From Chloroflexota bacterium (lineage in GTDB: Bacteria; Chloroflexota; Anaerolineae; Anaerolineales; Villigracilaceae): a DNA stretch of 64,000 nt. Of this stretch, positions 8,628-17,456 are shown piece by piece (the first letter of the stretch is position 1; every line of letters starts with the position of its first letter). A model generated the notes under the pieces. The model saw only the letters and a program-made list of their open reading frames with translations. It searched no databases and was not told the DNA's origin. A program made the position numbers and the translations under genes. The DNA lies in NCBI GenBank assembly GCA_016213105.1, contig JACRBN010000026.1, positions 744,001 to 808,000 on the forward strand, written 5' to 3'.

Positions 8628-9634
8628 ACCAAGTTGTCAATCAGGCATCCCTGGCGCTCAGCCTGGCTGGCCTCTCGTTCCTGATGTCGGTCATTTGGGG
8701 CGGACCGTTCCTGCGCGTGCTGCGCCACTTCAAGATCGGCAAGCTGATCCGCGTGGAGGAGCCGGGCATGCACGCCATCAAGATGGGCACGCCTACCATG
8801 GGCGGCCTGCTCTTCATCCTGCCCACTCTGCTGTTGACCGGCCTGCTCAACGCTGTCTCGTTGATCGGCTTGCAGCAAAGCACCACTGGCCGCTCGATTG
8901 CCGTGCCGCTGGTCTCGCTGATCGGGTTCGGCATCCTCGGCGCTGTCGACGACTGGCAGGGCATCCACGGCAAACGCCGCGGGGAGGGGATGAGCGCGCG
9001 CACCAAGTTCATGGCTCAAATGGGACTGGCCATCTTCATCGCCCTGGTGTTGAAATTCGTCCTGCGCGCGCCGTCCATTTATGTGCCCGGTCTGAACTTC
9101 GACATTGAACTGGGCCTGTGGTACATCCCGATTGCGGCCTTCATTATCGTGGCCGAGTCCAACGCGGTCAACTTCACGGATGGGTTGGACGGCCTCGCTG
9201 GCCTGATCGCCGCCACCGCCTTTGCGGCCTACGGCGGCATCGCCCTGATGCAAGGACAGGTGTTCGTGGCCCGCTTCTGCTTCACGCTGGTGGGCGCGAT
9301 CTTCGGCTTTTTGTGGTTCAACGTCCACCCCGCGGAATTGTTCATGGGGGATGCGGGTTCGCTCGCCCTGGGCGGGACGCTGGCCGTGGTCGCGTTGATG
9401 ACGGGGCAGTGGCCGCTGCTGCTGTTGATTGGCATTGTCCCGCTCAGTGAGGCCATCAGCTCCAGTTTGCAGATCATCTACTTCAAACTGACCAAGGGCA
9501 AGCGCCTGTTCAAGATGGCGCCCCTGCACCTGCATTTCGAACTGCTCGGCTGGAGCGAGACCCAGATCGTGCAGCGCTTCTGGTTGATCGGCCTGCTGGC
9601 CGCCATGATCGGTGTTGGATTGGCAACGGTATAA
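8624..9634 (+). CDS. mraY: Phospho-MurNAc-pentapeptide transferase MraY
   Basis: 336-residue polytopic membrane enzyme (about ten helices) that transfers phospho-MurNAc-pentapeptide to undecaprenyl phosphate, forming lipid I. Catalytic landmarks are GAVDDW (about residues 106-111), NFTDGLDGLAG (about 184-194) and FMGDAGSLALGG (about 242-253). The late cytoplasmic loop reads APLHLHFELLGW where most MraY proteins have three consecutive histidines. The middle one is leucine here. The gene starts within the murF stop and is followed by murD after 1 bp. Confidence 0.95.
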   Translation: MNQVVNQASLALSLAGLSFLMSVIWGGPFLRVLRHFKIGKLIRVEEPGMHAIKMGTPTMGGLLFILPTLLLTGLLNAVSLIGLQQSTTGRSIAVPLVSLIGFGILGAVDDWQGIHGKRRGEGMSARTKFMAQMGLAIFIALVLKFVLRAPSIYVPGLNFDIELGLWYIPIAAFIIVAESNAVNFTDGLDGLAGLIAATAFAAYGGIALMQGQVFVARFCFTLVGAIFGFLWFNVHPAELFMGDAGSLALGGTLAVVALMTGQWPLLLLIGIVPLSEAISSSLQIIYFKLTKGKRLFKMAPLHLHFELLGWSETQIVQRFWLIGLLAAMIGVGLATV

Positions 9635-9635
9635 C

Positions 9636-11006
9636 ATGCAAAACTGGACAGGCAGACGCGTGCTCATCCTCGGTGCGGCCCGACAAGGGCTGGCCCTGGC
9701 GCGCTGGCTGGCGCGGCACGACGCGCGCGTGACCCTGTCCGACTCGCGCAGTGAAGCGCAGATGGGTGCGGCCCGCGCATCCCTGGCTGACCTGACGATT
9801 GCGTGGGCGCCGGGCGGGCATCCGCTGGAACTGCTGAACGATTGCGACTTGCTGTGTCTCTCGGGCGGCGTCCCGTTGACCCTGCCCATCGTGGCGGAGG
9901 CGCTCAATCGCGGCATTCCGCTTTCGAACGATACGCAGATTTTCATGGAAGCCGTGCCGTGCAGGACCATCGGCATCACGGGTTCGGCGGGCAAGACCAC
10001 GACGACGACGCTGGTGGGGCGCATGGCGAAGGAGATGCTCGGGGATGCGGCCCACGTCGGCGGCAATATCGGCGACCCGCTGATCAACTACGTGGACGAG
10101 ATGAAGCCGACCGACCTGGCCATCCTGGAATTGTCCTCGTTCCAATTGGAGCAGATGACGATCTCCCCGAACGTGGCGGCGGTGCTCAACATCACGCCGA
10201 ATCATCTCGACCGCCACGGCACGATGGAAGTCTACACCGCCGCCAAGGCGCGTTTGCTCGATTTTCAAACCGGGAAGGATGCGGCCATCCTCGGTCACGA
10301 TGACCCGGGCGCGTGGAATCTGCGCGCCCGCGTCAAAGGCAGGTTATTCGCGTTCAGCCTGAATGATCTCGATGCGGGCTTGAACGGCGCGTATTATCAC
10401 GATGGCCTGCTGGCCCTGCGCGATGGAAATGCCTACGTACCTTTGCTCGCGCGCGAAAAGATTTTATTGCGCGGCGATCACAATGTGAGCAACGCCCTGG
10501 CTGCCTTTGCCATCGGTCATGTGGCGGGCTTCCCCCTGGATGCCATGCTGGCCGCTGTGGAGGATTTCCACGGGGTGCCGCATCGGCTGGAATTGGTGCG
10601 GGAGCATTGCGGTGTGCGCTGGTACAACGACTCGATTGCCACCGCGCCCGAGCGCAGCATGGCTGCCATCCGCGCCTTCGAGGAGCCGATCGTGCTGCTG
10701 CTCGGCGGCCGCGACAAGGACCTGCCCTGGGGCGACCTGGCCGCGCTCATCCACCAGCGCGTGGACCACGTGGTACTCTTTGGCGAGGCGGCGGAAAAGA
10801 TCGAAAAAGCGGTGGCAGGCCCGGGCTCCAGGCCGCAGACTTTGGATCGTTGCGAGACATTGGAGCAGGCGGTCCTCAAGGCCGCGGAAGTGGCCGAAGC
10901 GGGCGACGTCGTCCTGCTTTCGCCCGGCGGCACGAGTTATGACGCCTTCAAGGATTTTGCTGAACGTGGAGAAAGGTTTAGAGAATGGGTGCAGAAGCTT
11001 ACGTAA
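9636..11006 (+). CDS. murD: UDP-MurNAc-L-alanine:D-glutamate ligase
   Basis: 456 residues. It adds D-glutamate to UDP-MurNAc-L-Ala. The N-terminal Rossmann-like domain (RVLILGAARQGLALARWL) binds the UDP part. The ATP loop GITGSAGKTTTTTL is at about residues 116-129. NHLDRHGTMEVYTAAKARL is the usual motif of the central domain, and LLLGGRDKDLPW and LLSPGGTSYDAFKDFAERG mark the C-terminal domain as MurD. The start at 9636 is 1 bp after the mraY stop. ftsW begins 22 bp before the murD stop. Confidence 0.95.
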   Translation: MQNWTGRRVLILGAARQGLALARWLARHDARVTLSDSRSEAQMGAARASLADLTIAWAPGGHPLELLNDCDLLCLSGGVPLTLPIVAEALNRGIPLSNDTQIFMEAVPCRTIGITGSAGKTTTTTLVGRMAKEMLGDAAHVGGNIGDPLINYVDEMKPTDLAILELSSFQLEQMTISPNVAAVLNITPNHLDRHGTMEVYTAAKARLLDFQTGKDAAILGHDDPGAWNLRARVKGRLFAFSLNDLDAGLNGAYYHDGLLALRDGNAYVPLLAREKILLRGDHNVSNALAAFAIGHVAGFPLDAMLAAVEDFHGVPHRLELVREHCGVRWYNDSIATAPERSMAAIRAFEEPIVLLLGGRDKDLPWGDLAALIHQRVDHVVLFGEAAEKIEKAVAGPGSRPQTLDRCETLEQAVLKAAEVAEAGDVVLLSPGGTSYDAFKDFAERGERFREWVQKLT

Positions 11007-12253
11007 CCAAACCTTACAGCCCGCCCCAGCCGCAGGTTCGCCCGTCGGTGCGCAGGGTCGATCTGCCCCTGCTGGTCGCGGTCTTTGCGCTGGTCATCTT
11101 CGGGCTGGTGATGTTGTTCTCGGCCTCTTGGGATTTTTCGCTCACCATTTACGATGAGCCCATGTACATGTTCAACCGCCAGCTGCTCTGGCTGGGACTT
11201 GGCCTGGTTGCGGCCACCGCCCTGACCTTCTTCGATTATCACTACTGGCGCAGGTTGATCGTGCCCGCCATGCTGGCCACCATTGTCCTGCTGGTCGGCG
11301 TGCTGCTGATGAACGAGATTCGCCTGGGCGCGAAGCGCGCCTTCTTTGAAGGCTCGGTGCAGCCCTCCGAACTGGCCAAGCTGGTTTCGATCATCTACCT
11401 GGCGGTCTGGTTGTATGCCAAGCGCGAACTCCTGCACGATATCCAGTTGGGTCTCATCCCCCTGGGCATGATCCTGGGCGTGGTGGGCGGCTTGATCTAC
11501 CAGCAGCCCGACCTGAGCGCCGCCGCGACCGTGCTCATTTTGGGCGGCCTGTTGTTCTTCCTGGCAGGCGGCGACTTGAAACAGATCGGCGTGCTCCTGT
11601 TCGTGGCGATCATTGCCGCGGCCATCGTCGTGCAGATCAGCCCGACCGGCCGCGAGCGTGTGGACACCTTCTTTGCGGGCATCAAGGACCCGACCCAGGC
11701 CTCCTATCACGTGCGGCGCTCCTTCGAGGCCATCGTCAACGGCGGCGTATTCGGTCTGGGCATCGGACAGTCGAAGTCCAAGCTGACCGGTCTGCCGGTC
11801 CCGCCCACCGACAGCATCTTCGCTGTCATCGCCGAGGAACTCGGCCTGTTCGGCACGCTGGGCCTGATCGGCCTGTACGTCATGCTGGTCTGGCGCGGCC
11901 TGATGATCGCCCGCCGCGCGCCCGACATGCTCGGCACCCTGCTGGCCTCGGGCCTGGTGATCTGGCTCGGAATGGAAGCGCTCATCAACATGGCCGTGAT
12001 GGTCGGCCTGCTGCCCTTTGCCGGTAACGCCCTGCCCTTTATCAGCGCGGGCGGTTCGAATCTGGTCGCCTCCCTGGCGGCCGTTGGAATTTTGGCGAAC
12101 ATCTCCCGCCAGCGCGGCGAGGGAACCATGACCGATGATGAATGGAGGAAGTCCTATAGTGCGTCTGTTGATTTGCGCGGGTGGGACCGGCGGCGGCGTG
12201 TATCCCGCGCTCGCCGTGTACAACGCGCTAACGAACCAACGAGCGGGCATTGA
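10985..12253 (+). CDS. ftsW: SEDS peptidoglycan glycosyltransferase FtsW
   Basis: 422-residue SEDS-family polymerase that works with FtsI at the septum, with about ten membrane helices. Typical SEDS stretches are GAKRAFFEGSVQPSELAKL (about 116-134, a variant of the usual GA.RW...QPSE motif), YQQPDLSAAATVL, GVFGLGIGQSKSKLTGLPVP and DSIFAVIAEELG. The last helix is followed by NALPFISAGGSNLVASL. The cytoplasmic C-terminus is unusually basic (GWDRRRRVSRARRVQRANEP) and this part, about 95 bp, is read again in another frame as the start of murG. The gene overlaps murD by 22 bp. Confidence 0.94.
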   Translation: MGAEAYVTKPYSPPQPQVRPSVRRVDLPLLVAVFALVIFGLVMLFSASWDFSLTIYDEPMYMFNRQLLWLGLGLVAATALTFFDYHYWRRLIVPAMLATIVLLVGVLLMNEIRLGAKRAFFEGSVQPSELAKLVSIIYLAVWLYAKRELLHDIQLGLIPLGMILGVVGGLIYQQPDLSAAATVLILGGLLFFLAGGDLKQIGVLLFVAIIAAAIVVQISPTGRERVDTFFAGIKDPTQASYHVRRSFEAIVNGGVFGLGIGQSKSKLTGLPVPPTDSIFAVIAEELGLFGTLGLIGLYVMLVWRGLMIARRAPDMLGTLLASGLVIWLGMEALINMAVMVGLLPFAGNALPFISAGGSNLVASLAAVGILANISRQRGEGTMTDDEWRKSYSASVDLRGWDRRRRVSRARRVQRANEPTSGH

Positions 12254-13256
12254 GACGCTTTGGGTCGGCGGTGAAGGCGGCATGGAGGCGGAACTCGTGA
12301 AACGCGCAGGCATCCCCTTCCAGACCATCCCCGCCGCCGGCGTACACGGTGTGGGCCTGCGTGCCCTGCCCGGCAACCTCGCGAAACTCTCGCGGGGTGT
12401 CGTTGCTTCCCGCCGCATCCTCAAGGACTTCCGCCCCGACGTGCTTTTCTTCACCGGCGGCTACGTGGCCTTCCCGATGGCCTTTGCGGGGCGCTCCATT
12501 CCCACCCTGCTGTACGTGCCCGATATCGAACCCGGGCTGGCGCTCAAAGCCGTGGCCCGTTTTGCGGATTGCCTGATCGTGACCGACGAGGACTCGAAAC
12601 AATATTTCCCTGCGAAACAGCGCATCGTGGTCACAGGCTACCCGCTGCGCTCGGATCTCGGGGGCTGGTCCCGTCAAACGGCGCATCAGCGCCTGGGCCT
12701 TTCGGGCGACCTGCCCGTTCTGCTGGTGACCGGCGGAAGCAAGGGCGCGCGTACAATCAATACTGATGTGCTCGAAAACCTGCCCGCCCTGCTCGAGATC
12801 GCGCAGGTCATCCACCTGAGCGGCACGCTCGACTGGCCTGTCGTGGAAGCCGCCGCGCGGGAACTGCCGCAGCACCTGGCCGAACGCTATCACGCCATGC
12901 CCTACCTGCACGAGATGGGCGCCGCCCTGGCCGCCGCGGACCTGGTGGTCTCGCGCGCGGGCGCCTCGGCGCTGGGTGAGTATCCCTTCTTCGGGCTGCC
13001 TGCCGTGCTTGTCCCGTATCCGTACGCATGGCGCTACCAGAAGGTCAACGCTGAAGCGCTTTCCCGCCGCGGCGCGGCCATCCTGCTGGAAGACCGCTTG
13101 ATGAAGGAACAACTTTATCCGTTGATTAAGAACCTGCTTGGCAATCCCGCCAAACGCGAGGCCATGCGCGCCGCCATGCGATCCCTGGCTCGTCCAGAGG
13201 CCGCGGGCGCCATTGCCAGCCAGTTGCTCGAACTGGCAGGAGAGATGCCGTTATGA
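12159..13256 (+). CDS. murG: Lipid II synthase MurG
   Basis: 365-residue GT28 glycosyltransferase that adds GlcNAc to lipid I at the inner face of the membrane. The N-terminal loop reads LICAGGTGGGVYPALAV. The donor-side loop is LLVTGGSKGARTIN (about 191-204). VSRAGASALGEYPFFGLPAVLVPYP (about 265-289) is the UDP-binding region. Start chosen as GTG at 12159 because GGAGGA lies 9 nt upstream. An in-frame ATG at 12135 is possible but has no such site. The loop has Gly where most MurG proteins have His (GGTGGH). The first 95 bp overlap ftsW. Confidence 0.93.
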   Translation: MRLLICAGGTGGGVYPALAVYNALTNQRAGIETLWVGGEGGMEAELVKRAGIPFQTIPAAGVHGVGLRALPGNLAKLSRGVVASRRILKDFRPDVLFFTGGYVAFPMAFAGRSIPTLLYVPDIEPGLALKAVARFADCLIVTDEDSKQYFPAKQRIVVTGYPLRSDLGGWSRQTAHQRLGLSGDLPVLLVTGGSKGARTINTDVLENLPALLEIAQVIHLSGTLDWPVVEAAARELPQHLAERYHAMPYLHEMGAALAAADLVVSRAGASALGEYPFFGLPAVLVPYPYAWRYQKVNAEALSRRGAAILLEDRLMKEQLYPLIKNLLGNPAKREAMRAAMRSLARPEAAGAIASQLLELAGEMPL

Positions 13257-13786
13257 TGAGTGTCGTATACGTTTTGTGGATGTACGTCTTCCTGTTCGCC
13301 GTCATCGGCTGGATGCGCGGCTGGGCCAAGGAACTGATGGTCTCCTTCAGCGTCGTCACTGCGCTGGCGGTCAACTTCCTGCTGGAGCGGTACATCCCTG
13401 TCATGCAGAGCATTCCCAAGGAAAGCGGCGGACTCTTCTGGATCCGCTCGTTGATCCTGCTGGGTCTGGTGTACTTCGGCTACCAGACCGTGATCTCGGT
13501 GCAGCGTCTGGCCGCCAAGGCCAACCGTGAGCGCCTGGCAGACAGCCTGTTCGGCGCGGTGATGGGCGGCTTCAACGGCTATCTCGTGGCGGGCACGCTG
13601 CTCTACTACGTTCACTCCGCGAATTATCCCTTCCCGACCGTCGTCTCCGCCCCGCCCGCCGGCACCCCTCTGGCCGAGTCGGTGGCGCTGATGATGCAGT
13701 ACATGCCGCCGCGCTGGCTGGGTGAGCCAACCATTTACTTTGCGGTCATCATCATCATGATCTTCATCATCGTGGTTTATATCTAA
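13253..13786 (+). CDS. CvpA-like membrane protein
   Basis: 177 residues with four to five membrane helices. It starts with a short helix and the motif GWMRGWAKELMVSFSVV, as in CvpA/YshB-type proteins. A cytoplasmic loop QRLAAKANRERLADSLFGAVMGGFNGYL follows, and the last helix is rich in isoleucine (residues about 160-177). CvpA was named for colicin V production. Its molecular role is not settled. Position between murG (ATGATG overlap) and murC, transcribed in the same direction, suggests a link to envelope growth, which is inference. Confidence 0.65.
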   Translation: MMSVVYVLWMYVFLFAVIGWMRGWAKELMVSFSVVTALAVNFLLERYIPVMQSIPKESGGLFWIRSLILLGLVYFGYQTVISVQRLAAKANRERLADSLFGAVMGGFNGYLVAGTLLYYVHSANYPFPTVVSAPPAGTPLAESVALMMQYMPPRWLGEPTIYFAVIIIMIFIIVVYI

Positions 13787-13800
13787 GGCCCGGTGTAAAT

Positions 13801-15186
13801 ATGACTCACGTTCATTTCATCGGCATTGGCGGAAGCGGTCTCTCGGCCATTGCGCGCCTGCTCCGGGAAAGCGGCTACGAGGTCTCAGGCTCGGACAGGA
13901 CGCTTTCCCCCTTTGCCTCCGACCTGCAAGCCGCGGGCCTGACCGTCCACATCGGCCACGATGCGCGCAATGTCGCAGGCGCCGATTGGGTGGTGCGCTC
14001 CTCCGCGGTTACGGACGACAACCCCGAGGTCCAGGCCGCCTTACAGGCGGGCATTCCCGTCTACAAGCGCGCAGATTTCCTCGGCAAAATGATGGCCAAC
14101 AAAATGGGCATCGCGGTGGCGGGCACGCACGGCAAGACCACCACCACCGCCATGATCGCCTGGATGCTTTCCGCGCTGGGACGCGACCCGTCCTTCATCG
14201 TCGGCGGCGTGATGAATAATTACGGCGTCAATGCGCGCGCGGGCAAAGGCTCCGCCTTTGTGATCGAGGCCGACGAGTACGACCGCATGTTCCTGGGTTT
14301 GCAGCCGCGCATCGAGGTCATCACCAACCTCGAGCACGACCACCCCGATTGTTACCCGACCTTTGGCGATATGTTCGAGGCTTTCGAAACCTTTGTGGGC
14401 CTGCTGCCGCCCGATGGTACGCTGATCGCCTGCTCGGAGGATGAAGGGGCGGCCTCCCTGCTTCCGCGCGCCCGCAAGGGTGGACGGCACGTGGTAGCCT
14501 ACAGCGTGCAGAGCGAGATGACCATCAATAGCCCGCAGTGGATGCAGGCCCGCAGCGTCAAGCCGAACGAACGCGGCGGCTTCAACTTCACGGTCAGCAC
14601 CAACATCGCCACGCTGGGCCTGGAAACGGTCAACGTTTCTTTGCAGGTGCCCGGCGAACACAACGTGCGCAATGCCCTGGCGGCGCTCTCCGTCGCGGCG
14701 GTGATGGGACTTTCGCTCAAGGGCGCCGCCGCTGCGCTGGGCGACTTCACGGGCACGGGACGGCGCTTCCAGGTGTTGGGTGAGAAACGCGGCGTGACGG
14801 TCATCGACGACTACGCCCATCATCCCACCGAGATCCGCGCCACGCTCTCTGCAGCGCGCGCGCGTTACCCCGGGCGCAGGATCTGGGCGGTATGGCAGCC
14901 GCACACCTATTCGCGCACGCAGACCCTGTTCTTCGAATTTTCGCGCGCCTTCGGCGATGCCGACCAGGTACTGGTCACCGAAGTCTACGCGGCGCGCGAA
15001 CCCAAACAAACCTTTTCCTCAGCCGAGGTGGTCAGCGCCATGCCGCACGTTTCGGCGCGCTTCACCAACTCGCTGGACGAAACGACCGAATATTTGCTGA
15101 AGAATCTCCGCAGCGGCGACGTGATGCTGGTGCTGTCCGCCGGGGATGCCGACCAGGTCAGTTCGAACGTGCTGGCCCGTCTTTAA
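13801..15186 (+). CDS. murC: UDP-MurNAc:L-alanine ligase
   Basis: 461 residues. It adds the first amino acid to UDP-MurNAc. The N-terminal glycine loop HFIGIGGSGLSAIARLL (residues 4-20), the ATP loop VAGTHGKTTTTAM (about 106-118), IEADEYDRMFL and NLEHDHPDCYPTFGDM, and IDDYAHHPTEIRATL (about 337-351) are all MurC signatures. Length is normal. It follows cvpA after 14 bp and is followed after 12 bp by a small ORF with its own Shine-Dalgarno. Confidence 0.96.
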   Translation: MTHVHFIGIGGSGLSAIARLLRESGYEVSGSDRTLSPFASDLQAAGLTVHIGHDARNVAGADWVVRSSAVTDDNPEVQAALQAGIPVYKRADFLGKMMANKMGIAVAGTHGKTTTTAMIAWMLSALGRDPSFIVGGVMNNYGVNARAGKGSAFVIEADEYDRMFLGLQPRIEVITNLEHDHPDCYPTFGDMFEAFETFVGLLPPDGTLIACSEDEGAASLLPRARKGGRHVVAYSVQSEMTINSPQWMQARSVKPNERGGFNFTVSTNIATLGLETVNVSLQVPGEHNVRNALAALSVAAVMGLSLKGAAAALGDFTGTGRRFQVLGEKRGVTVIDDYAHHPTEIRATLSAARARYPGRRIWAVWQPHTYSRTQTLFFEFSRAFGDADQVLVTEVYAAREPKQTFSSAEVVSAMPHVSARFTNSLDETTEYLLKNLRSGDVMLVLSAGDADQVSSNVLARL

Positions 15187-15198
15187 CTGGAGGTTGTC

Positions 15199-15396
15199 AT
15201 GCCGGAAGAGAAGAAACGTAAATATCAATCCGAGACCATGGGCGTGCCCCCGCTCCAGATGGTGCTTGTTCACGTGGAGAATGACCGCGCGAACCGCACC
15301 CGCAGGCCACTGCCCCGCAAGAAACTCCGCAATCAGGATGACCGCGAACGCCAGGAACTCATCATCCGCCTGATCGAAAATTTGGAAAAGGAATAG
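15199..15396 (+). CDS. Small charged protein in the dcw cluster
   Basis: 65 residues, not recognised. It is hydrophilic and strongly charged (MPEEKKRKYQ at the start, RTRRPLPRKKLRNQDDRERQ in the middle, acidic end ENLEKE). No membrane segment is predicted. A GGAGG Shine-Dalgarno lies 6 nt before the ATG, and the gene sits between murC and murB with tight spacing, so it is probably real. A role as a small regulator or scaffold of wall synthesis is only suggested by position. Confidence 0.6.
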   Translation: MPEEKKRKYQSETMGVPPLQMVLVHVENDRANRTRRPLPRKKLRNQDDRERQELIIRLIENLEKE

Positions 15397-15417
15397 CCCG
15401 GGTCCCCCGGCCTGACC

Positions 15418-16341
15418 ATGCTGACCATGTCCGCCATAACGCTCCCCGCCTCCCTGCGCGCCGAACTCGGTGATGTGGTGCAAGAGAATGTCCTGCTTGC
15501 GCCGTATACCTCCGCGCGCATCGGCGGCCCGGCTGACGTGCTCATCACGGCCGGGTCGGCGGCGGATCTGGTCAAAGTGATTACCCACCTGCGCGCAAAT
15601 GGGATCGACTTCCTCCTGCTCGGCGGCGGCTCGAATGTGCTGGTCAGCGACCGCGGCGTGCGCGGGGTGGTGGTCCTGAATCGGGCCAAGGCCGTGCGCT
15701 TCGATGCCGGTGAGCAGCCCATCGTCTGGGCCGAAGCGGGCGCGACCTTCAGCCAGTTGGCGCATCGCGCCGCAGTCAAGGGCCTGGGCGGACTCGAATG
15801 GGCCGCGACGGTGCCCGGCACGGTCGGCGGCGCGGTCTATGGCAATGCGGGCGCCTTCGGCGGCGACGTGGCCCATGATCTCATCCACGCCGAGGTGTTG
15901 ACCGAAAACGGTCTCGAAACCTGGCCGGTCGAAAAGTTCGGTTATGGCTACCGCACCAGTGTCTTGAAACGCGGTGATGTACGCGGCATTGTGATTTCGG
16001 CGCAGTTTGGTTTAAAAAACGCAGTCAAAGCGGAAGTGTCTGCTACAATCGAACAATTCAGCGCACGCCGCAAGGCCACGCAGCCGCCTGGTGCCAGCAT
16101 GGGTTCCATGTTCAAAAACCCTGAGGGCGATTATGCGGGCCGTTTGATCGAAGCCGCAGGCTTGAAAGGCACGCGCATTGGCAACGCTGAGATCAGCCCG
16201 ATTCATGGAAATTTTTTCATCAACCACGGCGAAACCCGCGCCGCTGATGTTCGCGCATTGATCGAACTCGCGCAGAAGACCGTGCATGAAAAATTCGGCG
16301 TCGATTTGGAATTGGAAGTTGAGTTGATTGGCGAATGGTAA
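15418..16341 (+). CDS. murB: UDP-N-acetylenolpyruvoylglucosamine reductase
   Basis: 307-residue FAD enzyme that reduces UDP-GlcNAc-enolpyruvate to UDP-MurNAc. FAD-binding stretches TSARIGGPADVLI (about 31-43), LLGGGSNVLVSDRGVRG (about 67-83) and AATVPGTVGGAVYGNAGAFGG (about 129-149) are present. GYGYRTSVLK and ASMGSMFKNPEGDYAGRLIE (with the catalytic Ser) follow. The C-terminal HGNFFINHGETRAADV is of the type II (B. subtilis-like) form. A shorter start at 15427 (MSAITLP) is possible. It overlaps ddl by 7 bp. Confidence 0.95.
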   Translation: MLTMSAITLPASLRAELGDVVQENVLLAPYTSARIGGPADVLITAGSAADLVKVITHLRANGIDFLLLGGGSNVLVSDRGVRGVVVLNRAKAVRFDAGEQPIVWAEAGATFSQLAHRAAVKGLGGLEWAATVPGTVGGAVYGNAGAFGGDVAHDLIHAEVLTENGLETWPVEKFGYGYRTSVLKRGDVRGIVISAQFGLKNAVKAEVSATIEQFSARRKATQPPGASMGSMFKNPEGDYAGRLIEAAGLKGTRIGNAEISPIHGNFFINHGETRAADVRALIELAQKTVHEKFGVDLELEVELIGEW

Positions 16342-17456
16342 ACACCGCAGCCCGTAAACTGAAAGTTGCCGTCCTCTTTGGAGGCCGCTCCGGTGAACAT
16401 GATGTATCGCTCATGTCCGCGCGTTCGGTGCTGTCTGTGCTCGACCCGAAAAAATACGAAGTGACCCAGGTCGGCATCACGCGCGAGGGACAGTGGCTCA
16501 CGGGCGAGTCGGTGCAGGAAAAATTCATGGCTGAAACCTATGACGGGTTGGAGCCTGCGTTCATCCTGCCCGATCCATCCACGCGCGGATTGTACGTCTT
16601 GCGCAGTCCCCGCTACGAAAAGCTGACCGACGTGGATGTGTTTTTCCCCGTTCTGCACGGCACCTTCGGCGAGGACGGCACGCTGCAGGGCCTGTTCGAA
16701 CTGGCCGACGCGGCCTATGTGGGCGCGGGTGTGGTCGGTTCCGCCGTCGGCATGGACAAGGGCATCTTCAAGGACGTGATGTTGGCCAACGGCATCCCCG
16801 TGGTGGATACGCTGGTGGTGACGCGCGCCGAGATCGAACGAGACATGGAAGCGGTCATCCGCAGGGCCGAGACGGTCAGCGGGTATCCGATCTTTACCAA
16901 GCCTGCCAACCTCGGTTCCTCGGTCGGCGTGACGAAGTGCAACAACCGCTCGGACCTGCAGGAGGGCCTGATCGAAGCCGCCCTGTTCGACCGCCGCGTG
17001 CTGATCCAGCACGGCGTGAAGGATGCGCGCGAGATCGAGGTCAGCGTGTTGGGCAACGATGAACCGCGCGCCTCGGTGCCCGGCGAGATCCTGCCCAGCC
17101 GCGAGTTCTATTCGTACGAATCGAAATACATCGACGGCACGTCCGGCTTGACCATCCCCGCGGAACTGCCCGCCGAAGTCAGCGAGCTGGTGCGCGCCCT
17201 GGCCGTCCGCGCCTACCGCGCCATCGACTGCTCGGGCATGGCCCGCGTGGATTTCTTCGTCGAACGGGATACGCACCGCATCCACTTGAACGAGTTGAAT
17301 ACCATCCCCGGCTTCACGCAGATCAGCATGTATCCCAAGTTGTGGGAAGCCAGTGGATTGCCCTACCCGCAATTGGTGGACCGCCTGATCGAGTTGGCAC
17401 TGAAGAGAAAAGCCGACCGTGACCGCACGTCCCACACCTTTAGGAGCAACGGATGA
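16335..17456 (+). CDS. ddl: D-alanine--D-alanine ligase
   Basis: 373-residue ATP-grasp enzyme that makes the D-Ala-D-Ala dipeptide used by MurF. Landmarks are VLFGGRSGEHDVSLMSARSV (about residues 12-31), PVLHGTFGEDGTLQGLFE, GSAVGMDKGIFKDVM (about 137-151), FTKPANLGSSVGVTK (about 188-202), and HLNELNTIPGFTQISMYPKLW near the C-terminus with the Mg-binding Glu and Asn. Length and loop order fit the longer DdlA-type form. It begins inside the murB stop region and overlaps ftsQ by an ATGA junction. Confidence 0.95.
   Translation: MVNTAARKLKVAVLFGGRSGEHDVSLMSARSVLSVLDPKKYEVTQVGITREGQWLTGESVQEKFMAETYDGLEPAFILPDPSTRGLYVLRSPRYEKLTDVDVFFPVLHGTFGEDGTLQGLFELADAAYVGAGVVGSAVGMDKGIFKDVMLANGIPVVDTLVVTRAEIERDMEAVIRRAETVSGYPIFTKPANLGSSVGVTKCNNRSDLQEGLIEAALFDRRVLIQHGVKDAREIEVSVLGNDEPRASVPGEILPSREFYSYESKYIDGTSGLTIPAELPAEVSELVRALAVRAYRAIDCSGMARVDFFVERDTHRIHLNELNTIPGFTQISMYPKLWEASGLPYPQLVDRLIELALKRKADRDRTSHTFRSNG

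Noticed and set aside
8360-10087. 575-residue open frame on the minus strand across murF, mraY and murD
   Set aside because: Antisense shadow of high-GC genes on the plus strand. Low-complexity product with no family motif.
10937-12454. 505-residue minus-strand frame across ftsW and murG
   Set aside because: Shadow of ftsW/murG. The translation is rich in His, Gln and Arg without domain pattern.
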